Of a DNA stretch of 64,000 nucleotides, positions 56,958 through 64,000 are shown in pieces. The position numbers were made by a program, and so were the translations under genes. Source of the stretch: Thalassia testudinum (taxonomy: Eukaryota; Streptophyta; Magnoliopsida; Alismatales; Hydrocharitaceae); assembly GCA_037157565.1 (NCBI GenBank), contig JAZHRO010000012.1, positions 1,328,501-1,392,500 of the forward strand. The letters are read 5' to 3'. Below the pieces are notes generated by a model. The model did no database searches, had not been told where the DNA came from, and worked only from the letters and a program-made list of their open reading frames with translations. Within the stretch, counting starts at the first letter, position 1; each line of letters begins with the position of its first letter.

Positions 56958-58176
56958 CAAGTTGCGCTCTGATGCCAAGTACTACATCTGGGAAGACCCG
57001 TACCTTTTCCGCATAAGTGCTAACCAAATCATCCGGAGATGTGTCCCAGAGGGCGAAGTCAATGACATTTTCTCCTTCTGCCATGACCAGACATGCGGTG
57101 GCCATTTTTCTGGGCACAAAATCGCATCAAAAATCCTCTAGTGTGGCATTTACTGGCCCACTATCTTCAAGGATGCATACCGTCACTGCAAGGCATGCAG
57201 TCGTTGCCAAACTCTGGGCAACATGAGCCACCGTAACATGATGCCTTTGCAGCCGATTCTTGTATGCGAGATCTTAGATATTTGGGGGATTGATTTTATG
57301 AGCCCCTTTCCTGTTTCGGAAGGCTTCGAGTACATTTTACTCACAGTGGACTACGTGTCCAAATGGATCGAAGCCATTCCGACCCGAACCTGTGATCACA
57401 AGATCGTCATCAAATTCATTCATCAGAATATCTTCTCACGGTTCGGAATTCCTCGTGCTATCATCTCTCACGGAGGGACCCATTTCACCAATGCTTAGTT
57501 CAGGTCACTGATGACCAAATACGGGGTGTCTCACCGAATCTGTACTCCTTACCACCCCCAAACCAATGGTTTAGCTGAGCTATCAAATCGGGAGATCAAG
57601 AAAATCCTGCAAGTTACTGTTCGACTTGATAGGAAGGATTGGTCGTCCCGACTTTCGAAAGCTTTGTGGGTTTATAGGACCGCCCACAAGACCCAATTAG
57701 GCATGTCTCCTTTCAGACTGGTGTATGGGAAGGCATGTCACCTTCCCGTCGAACTGGAGCACAAAGCCTATTGGGTAGTACGGAGCTGCAACTTAGATCT
57801 TTCTAAAACTGAAACCCACATAAAGCTTCAGATAAGCGAGATTGATGAATTATGCCTTGATGCGTATGAGAACTCGCAAATCTACAAAGAGCGGGTTAAA
57901 GCCTTCCATGACAAGCACATTTCTAGAAAGATCTTCCACCCTGGTTAGAAGGTCCTACTCTTTGATGCCTGACTCAGACTCTTCCCTGGGAAACTGCGAT
58001 CCAAGTGGGTCGGACCGTATCTTGTCCGACAGGTTTTTGGAAATGGGGCCATCGAAATCAGTCCTCTCAGCCACGATTCTGAACCTTTCATCATGAACGG
58101 TCAGAGACTCAAACCGTTCATTGATGTAACCTCTACAAATTTGGCTGAGTCATCATTTATCCTCCATTCTCCCTGA
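56958..58176 (+). pseudogene. Athila integrase (plus copy)
   Basis: The frame resumes with LRSDAKYYIWEDPYLFR, then IRRCVPEGEVNDIFSFCHDQ and the HHCC region (CHDQTCGGHFSG; CKACSRC). In the core, WGIDFMSPFP keeps the first Asp. The second motif reads ISHGGTHF, with His in place of the catalytic Asp. The Glu of NREIKKIL is kept. SKALWVYRTAHKTQLGMSPF and YGKACHLPVELEHKAYW follow, then the C-terminal LRSKWVGPYLVRQVFGNGAI and a terminal stop at 58174-58176. In-frame stops at 57139 and after TNA (about 57497), HPG and FDA. Confidence 0.92.
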
Positions 58177-59494
58177 GCTCGTTGCACTCAGGTGATGGCG
58201 TAAAACTCAGCGCTTAACGGGAGGCAGCCCGTCATTCTGAAAAAATCGAAACCTTTTCTGACACCTTTTTGCACTTTAGGTTCATCCTTTAGGACAGCCG
58301 ACTCCACCTCGGGTGCTCGCATCTGAGATTAGAAATCGTCCGCAACAATTACCCCGACCCATCCACTCACCAAAATATCTATCCTAATGCATGAACCAAG
58401 CTAAATAAAAAATCCTCTTAATTTACAATGAGGACATTGCAAATCTTAGGCATGGGGGGTATGAAAGTACAAAATGAATAAAAACTCATAAGAAAAGGTT
58501 TCAACATAAAAAAAAAAATTGGAAAGGAGGAAGAATTCTTGTGGAGGAGGAGAAAAAGAGCAGAATGATAAAAGGAGCATAAAATGAAAAAGAAAAGGGA
58601 TAGTCATTAGTAAGAAATTAAGGAATTAACCTAAGTTCTAGACCACATTCAGGAAAAGAAAATGGAAAGTGCACAACAAGATTAGTAAGAGCGCAAACCT
58701 TAGGCATTCTTGGATAAACTCTTAGTACCCATTAAGATCTAGATATTCCTCAAGAGGTTAAGGAAATTGAAAAGCTAAAGTATTAGGTCCAAGGCTTAGG
58801 GAGTATTCAACCTCGTTAACTGACTTTTGGTTTACAGGACTCAGTAACCTAAGCACCTAAATTCACACACATAGTCTGGTTCAGTAAGCATAAGTATCAA
58901 AATCACGCAGAAGCATTTCAAAATGTTCTGAAAAGTCACCTAGATTAGGAGTGGTCCACGGAACACCATGGACGGGATTATCTCGAAATCTCGAAGGCCA
59001 GGGTTCTGGTGGTTACCATGGGCGGTGCTATCTCGAAGCATCGACTACCAGGAACCCTTGAGGATTGATGATGGGGACAAGGAATCCGATACAGATCATG
59101 TTGTGAAGCCAATCCTAACCTAGAATTAAAAAGAAAAGAGAGAGAAAACTCTCCAAACATATAAATCTTCTGTCTCTCTCTCTCTTGCAAAATGCACTGC
59201 AAATTGAACCAAGGCTAAAATTATCTCAAGCACGGGTGCTTTAACCACGAAGTCCAATAAACCTTAGGTTAGTTCTTGTAGGACTTAAAAACCTTTGCTA
59301 AAGACTGAGGCTAAAAGCTAGACAGATCTAGATTTTGGTTGGTACAAGAGTACCTTTTAGGCCTATGATTAGCATTCTAACCTAATCAAGGATACAAGAG
59401 GAAAAGCACTTATCTAAACTTGATAAGAAATTCATGATCTAGAACAAGAGTTAAAACCTTAAAGTTTTGCTAAGGGACTAGCAAAAGCTAGGCA
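58177..59494 (+). other. 3' non-coding region of plus-strand Athila; no env-like ORF
   Basis: AT-rich, no ORF beyond about 75 codons with recognisable content. A two-copy block CCATGG-CGG...ATCTCGAA occurs at 58969-58990 and 59019-59040. A short TAACGGGAGGCAGCCCG block follows the integrase stop at 58219, a feature common after Athila pol. Confidence 0.65.
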
Positions 59495-59512
59495 AGGGGG
59501 TATGATGAGAGC
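59495..59512 (+). promoter_or_regulatory. Polypurine tract of plus-strand Athila
   Basis: GCTAGGCAAGGGGGTA directly before the 3' LTR at 59513. It corresponds to GATAGGCATGGGAGTG of the minus copy. Confidence 0.75.
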
Positions 59513-62285
59513 CTCATCATGAACCCTAACTAGCACAATTTGATCTAAATAAGTGTGTAAAAGCTCCTACAAAACCTAAGGAAAAGTCTAACTCAGAGAA
59601 TTCCAAATTTAAGAATAAAATAATTCACAAGGGGTAAAACTGTAATTTTACCAATGCAGTACACAAACAGGGTGTCTAAGGGTCTGAACACAGGTCAAAT
59701 GGGTTTAATGAGAAAGAAAGTGGGATAACCTGATCCGAAAAGGGTTATAGCAACTTCTAGGAATTAAATGACATTCTGTAACCCTGAAACAAACCTACTT
59801 TAATTCACGAGGTTCCAGGTAGGATAAAAATCAACTAAACCCCCTAAAATTCATGGAAAAATATTCCCTAGGGTTTAGAACCTTCAATTTGGCCTTTGGA
59901 ACCTATCTTGACCTAAATTGAGAACCATACCCAATTTTTGACCTAATTTAGGTTTTTATGCAAATTGACCAGTCAAACGTGGTCAAACCTAAAATCAAAC
60001 CTCACCATTAGATTCCTTAGGTTCAAATTAGGTTTATACCAAAATTTGGACCTAAGAGAAGGTCATCTTGACCGACTTTACAAATTCATCCTCTTAAATT
60101 ACTTTTCGACCCTTATCTTTCTGAACACGTTCATTTTGCCCCCCATCTTCTCTTTCGTTCTTTACAGAACGGCCCCTCTGCCACCCCACGTAGGCGCCCA
60201 TACCTCCAGCGACCTTGCGTGGAGGATGGCGCCACGCAGGGTATAGGGGCCGTTCTCAGGAATGAAAGGGGGGTTCCCTACGTCATCCTCTTTCGTAAGA
60301 ACCCCCTGCCATGGCCTGCCATTGCCCACTCCTCTCGTGCGAACGCGCGAGAGGAATGGGTCTCCATCTCCGACCAACTCTGGCATGCTCTCCACGATCT
60401 ATCCTCGAGAATCTCCTCCCGCCAGCTGCTATAAAAAGAACGGCAGGGCTCTCCGATCAGGGTAAGCCTGATTTGGCGGAGGAATTCCCCCTAACTTCGT
60501 CTCCTCCTCCTACGGTCAAGTGCCCGCAAGCTCCAGCTGCCCTTTCTCCTTCCCTTCGTCGCTCTACTGTCATACCTGCAGCAGAGTTCACTCTGCCTCA
60601 TCTTCCCGCGCCAGGCCGCACCAACTGGCACCTTCCAGACCCCCTCCTCGTCGCCGTTACCCCCCCTCTGGGCACCTTCGTCTCCGGCGTCGGCAAGCAC
60701 GCGCCGAGCGCCTCCTTCCCCCATTTTCGTCAGTTAAGTAGGTAAAACTTTTCCCCTTACTCTCTCTATCATTTCCCCCTTCTTCATTTGCTATTTCTAC
60801 CCACCGACCACCACTATCCATCACGACCTTCTCCATCTCCGACCGCCCTCCGACGAGGCGTTTCCGCCGCTCCACGCCTCCATCTGCCTCGGCAACCACC
60901 CCTTAAGCACAGCAACACCTCACTGACACTAAATACGCCCTCCATTCACCACGCCGCACCTCCAGAACACCCCCTGAACACACCCACTCTCACGCACATA
61001 GTGTGCCCTAGGCACATGCACTCCGGCCTCCCCACGCCGCGCCGACCCCCGCACTGTCTTCGCCATGCTCTGGCGAAGCTCACCAAGTATTCTAACAGGG
61101 CCGTGAGGCCGTATTGGTGGTTTCAGGTCTCGCACCCTCGCCGCCATTGACGGGAAGCTTGGAGCAAGCTTGCAAGCAGCTCCAAGCCTCTTTAGCTCCA
61201 GGTCTGCACCCCAGGTCGCACGAAAGGGTTTCGCGCACGCATCCAGGACTTCAATTGGGATCGCAGGCCTCTACCGCTGCCCCAATTAGATGGACTCTTC
61301 CTCCCGCAGACACCAGGGAACGAAGGTGGGACTTTAGTCCCACCTCGGAAGTGTGTGGGCATGCGCCCACACATAAAAGGAAAAAGTGCTTTACGCTGGT
61401 TGCCTTCGATAACACTGGGGTGAGGTCCCTCACCTATTCACTGGGTCTCATCCGCGGCTCCGCCCACGCGGATCTGACCCGCGACCCGACTACCGCCACT
61501 CCTGAGCACTCCTCGCGCACCACACCCACGCCAATCCGCCTGGACCCGGGCACGCGACCCGACCCAATTACCCGGCTCTAGGAGAGCGTACCAAAGAGAG
61601 ATTCAGAGAGAGACGCGGGAAAGGGTAAGGGTAGGTTTTGCGTCGCGTGTGTGCAGGGAACAAGTAAGGAAAAAGAAGAAGAGGAAAAGCGGGCGGCGAG
61701 GACTTAGCCGCAAAGCTCCCGAGCAGAGAAAAAGAAGAAGGTGAAGGAGAAGCCGCAGCAATGAAAAGAAGAGGAAGAAGTTGAAGAAGAGAAGGAGGCA
61801 CTATAGCAACAGCGCCAATAAGGCGTCCAACTCGAAGAATCAGATGTCCGGAATCAGGGAAAAGGAAGAAGAGAAGAAAAAGAAAAGAAGAAGGAAAAAG
61901 AGGAAGGATGGAGCTGCTGAAGAAAGAAGAAAACACTGAAGAAAGAAAGAAAGAAGAAGAGGCAGCAGCAGAGAAAAGAAAGAAAGAAGAAGAACCGCAG
62001 CAAAAAAAAGAAGAAAGAAGAAGGCAGACTGAAGAAGAGAAGAGAGAAGAAGAAGAAGCCAAGAAAAAGAGAACTTTTGCTTACTCACTCTCTCTCTTAT
62101 TCTTTTTGTAACAAAATTGTGAACATTTATGTTGCTAGAATGACGTGTGCTCCCTGAGTTCGACCTCAGGAAACTTTTAATTCCGAGTAATAAATTTTAA
62201 ACTGATGACCGTTTTTTGTAATATACAATAACGAATTAATCATTATAACACTGCCAAGAGCAAGAAACAGCTTTGCAGCGCACCA
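59513..62285 (+). repeat. 3' LTR of plus-strand Athila
   Basis: 2773 bases, aligned throughout with 48969-51560. TATA box at 60429-60437. It is longer mainly because of the expanded purine tract at about 61655-62070 and a short extra block at about 60225-60260. Confidence 0.93.
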
Positions 62286-62290
62286 AACTG

Positions 62291-62365
62291 GGTTACCAGC
62301 CTTTTGTGTTCATTTGCTTGCGATTGCATTTGAGTCGAGTACTCTATTCATTAGGGTCTCGATCA
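62291..62365 (+). repeat. Tat-2 3' LTR, last part
   Basis: GGTTACCAGCCTTTTGTGTTC to TCTCGATCA, aligned with the last 75 bases of the 5' LTR (to 7957). It confirms that the plus-strand Athila sits inside this LTR. Confidence 0.9.
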
Positions 62366-62370
62366 ATCCT

Positions 62371-63300
62371 GGAGGGAGTCAAGAACCTCTTTAACCATGC
62401 AAGAGGGCAAGGTCAAACCCATAGGAAGGCAGCAATTTTCCAAGCCTCACATAAGAGACACCACCTTGACGGAAGATGCAGGTGCAGGTAGTCTCTAAGG
62501 AACCCATACAAGCTACACATGAGTATAGTAGGGGGAATTGAGGAAGGAAATGCGCTACATTCTTTTCATTTTGAGGGCCAAAAGAAAAGAATGCAAGTCA
62601 CGAACCCCAAGACCACCAAATTCTTTTTGTTTACAGGTTCTATTCCAAGCAATCCAGTGAGTTGCAGGCCCATAATCTAAATTTCCCAAGAAGAACTTCA
62701 CAAAAGTGGAATTAAGATGATTAATAACTTATTAGGGAACATCGAGGATAGAAAGAATGTGTATGGAAATTAAAGTAAGGATATGTTTGATGAGAGGAAG
62801 GTGGCTTCCAAAAGAGAGGATGGAAGCCTTCTAACCAGTGAGCTTTTTCATGTTCTTGTCCACAAGGGGCTGGAAATAGGAACAACGGGCCCAACCTCGA
62901 AAAATTAGGCAGCCAAAGTAAGTAAAAGGAAATGACCTGAGAGAACATCAAGTAATATTGAGGGCATGGGACATACAACGAAGGAGAAAGTGTTGCCCAA
63001 GGAAACAATAGCTTTTGCTTTTGTTAACAATTTGGCCACGGTAGTCATCAAAAGTTTGAACAAAATTAAAGAGTTTCTTAAGGTTGGGAGTAGTTCCATT
63101 AGTGAAACAAATGATGCCATCAACGTAGGGAAGGGCAATGGGAGTTTGAATCCTTCTTTTACCAAAGAAAGGGTGAACCTCCATGGCAATAACTATATTC
63201 TTAAGACATCTAATAAAAGGTTACATCGTGAGATCAAATTGGAACAGAGAGAGAGAGGATATCCTTAGCGAAGAGTTTACGACACAAAGAAGAATTCAGA
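62371..63300 (-). pseudogene. RT half of the old L1 LINE ORF2
   Basis: Reading leftward: a damaged GDPLSP-like segment near 63265, YVDGIICFTNGT (about 63115; the catalytic YADD reads YVDG), NKSKSYCFLGQHF (63010), and the thumb segment KNMKKLTGWKASILSFGSHL, then PLIKHILTLISIHI (62850-62760). ATHWIAWNRTCKQKEFGGLG and ALKMK follow near 62660-62560. The rest to 62371 is frameshifted. The protein continues across the Tat-2 insertion at 7398. Inactive: catalytic loss, stops and shifts. Confidence 0.82.
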
Positions 63301-64000
63301 GGAGATCCTATCAACAATAATAGAGCAGCCACTATGTTCAATCAAGGCCCCTCTAGCAAGGGAGCCACCTTTACAAGCCCTTCTTTTTTCACCTTTTTAT
63401 TATACGTTCGCTTTCCACCCACCAATACTAGTGGTCCTTCTCATTACATTGCATTCATTACTCATCCACTGACACCTATACTTGATTGCTTCCACGTACC
63501 ACTCATTATTGCATTCTTGAGTCTGTTGATCGACCAAAGTGAAACTAATTAGGGGCATTCAGCAATTACTTAGGCAGGAGAAGAGGAAAGTCGAAATCAA
63601 ACTTATTCGCAAAGATCTGAAGTAACCGAGACACTCGAGTTGCTATTTCTACTTCAAGATACTCATAGACAAGGTGGTCTAAGCCAATGGTAGGTTGTGA
63701 AGCCCTTACTCCTGCATGGACAGTCACCTCCAAAATCGACTTTTATACCTGACCCCTCCACACAAGAAATCATCACGTCTTGCTTCACCTGAGACCCACA
63801 TCAGTCATGGATGTTGGATGGCATCCAAGAGGACATCCAGGACTCCACACCCTGTTTAAGTCAAATAGTCTTCACAAAGAATGACGGAGAAATCAAAATC
63901 TGGCTATCAAGAGAGTGATAAAGTAATAAAACCTTTTAATTGATATCCAGAAGTCATGTGATCAAATCTTACGGCCATCACTTTTACCCTTTGAAGAGAT
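63301..64000. other. Unassigned right edge
   Basis: Possibly the continuation of the minus-strand LINE towards its N-terminus, but I could not identify endonuclease or early RT motifs. No LTR ends, ORF or RNA gene recognised. Confidence 0.4.

Larger units (their letters stand above)
48969..62285 (+). mobile_element. Athila-lineage Ty3/gypsy element, plus strand, full structure
   Basis: 13.3 kb with exact AACTG duplications at 48964-48968 and 62286-62290. LTRs 48969-51560 and 59513-62285, a tRNA-Asp-type primer site, gag, PR, RT, RNase H, INT and polypurine tract in order. Inserted in the Tat-2 3' LTR. In the first 335 bases of the two LTRs I count about 16 substitutions and one indel (about 5%), most of them transitions. 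No env-like ORF. All genes carry stops or shifts. Confidence 0.95.
7399..62365 (+). mobile_element. Tat-2: Tat-lineage Ty3/gypsy LTR retrotransposon hosting the nested insertions
   Basis: The 5' LTR is 7399-7957. The 3' LTR is 48476-48968 continued at 62291-62365. Order is LTR, gag, PR, RT, [RT end and RNase H deleted], INT, antisense ORF, LTR. With the insertions removed, about 9.1 kb remains. Flanking five-base sequences are GTTCT (7394-7398) and ATCCT (62366-62370), which match at three of five positions with two transitions. This is compatible with an old decayed target duplication but not proof. The outer flanks are the two halves of a minus-strand LINE, which independently supports these ends. 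Confidence 0.85.

Noticed and set aside
58177..59494. Possible env-like gene after Athila integrase
   Set aside because: No ORF of adequate length, no signal peptide or membrane segment, in either Athila copy.

Overview
The window is plant nuclear DNA, almost certainly from a flowering plant with a repeat-rich genome. It consists of LTR retrotransposons and LINEs nested inside one another. I see no host protein-coding gene, rRNA, tRNA, CRISPR array or prokaryotic feature. The species cannot be named from the sequence. The plant assignment rests on Athila- and Tat-lineage Ty3/gypsy elements, a SIRE-like Ty1/copia gag, plant L1 LINEs, and primer sites matching plant tRNA 3' ends.

Layout. 1-310 is a degenerate GAGCT-rich repeat. 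550-5100 is a 5'-truncated Tat-lineage element (Tat-1): integrase, an antisense ORF, and a 3' LTR. 5101-6240 is unidentified. 6245-7398 is the 3' half of an old minus-strand L1 LINE whose RT half reappears at 62371-63300. Between those halves sits a second Tat element (Tat-2, 7399-62365), which has been hit at least four times.

Insertions in Tat-2, left to right: (1) a minus-strand Athila element at 8368-24923 in gag, with further LTRs nested in both of its own LTRs (9774-12482 and 22266-23996); (2) a truncated Athila-type LTR at about 27620-29897, joined to a deletion of RT and RNase H; (3) a gag-only SIRE-like copia element at 30953-44646 with the tandem structure LTR-internal-LTR-internal-LTR, exact AAAGT target duplications, a solo LTR (31699-33506) in LTR 1 and a nearly full L1 LINE (38346-43846) in LTR 3; (4) a full Athila element at 48969-62285 in the Tat-2 3' LTR, with exact AACTG duplications.

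State of the genes. Every coding region is broken by stops or frameshifts. The L1 ORF2 (40171-43734) is the best preserved: one frame with eight internal stops and an intact YADD. Both Athila copies lack a recognisable env-like ORF.

Most notable points: an antisense gene between pol and the 3' LTR in both Tat copies, each with its own TATA-like box; the triple-LTR tandem of a gag-only element; and a recurring set of palindromes, including a G-box palindrome and a CCGTTGGAT-N4-ATCCAACGG element, in the U3 of four minus-strand Athila-type LTRs. These are retrotransposon features. I did not find a convincing new cellular system.
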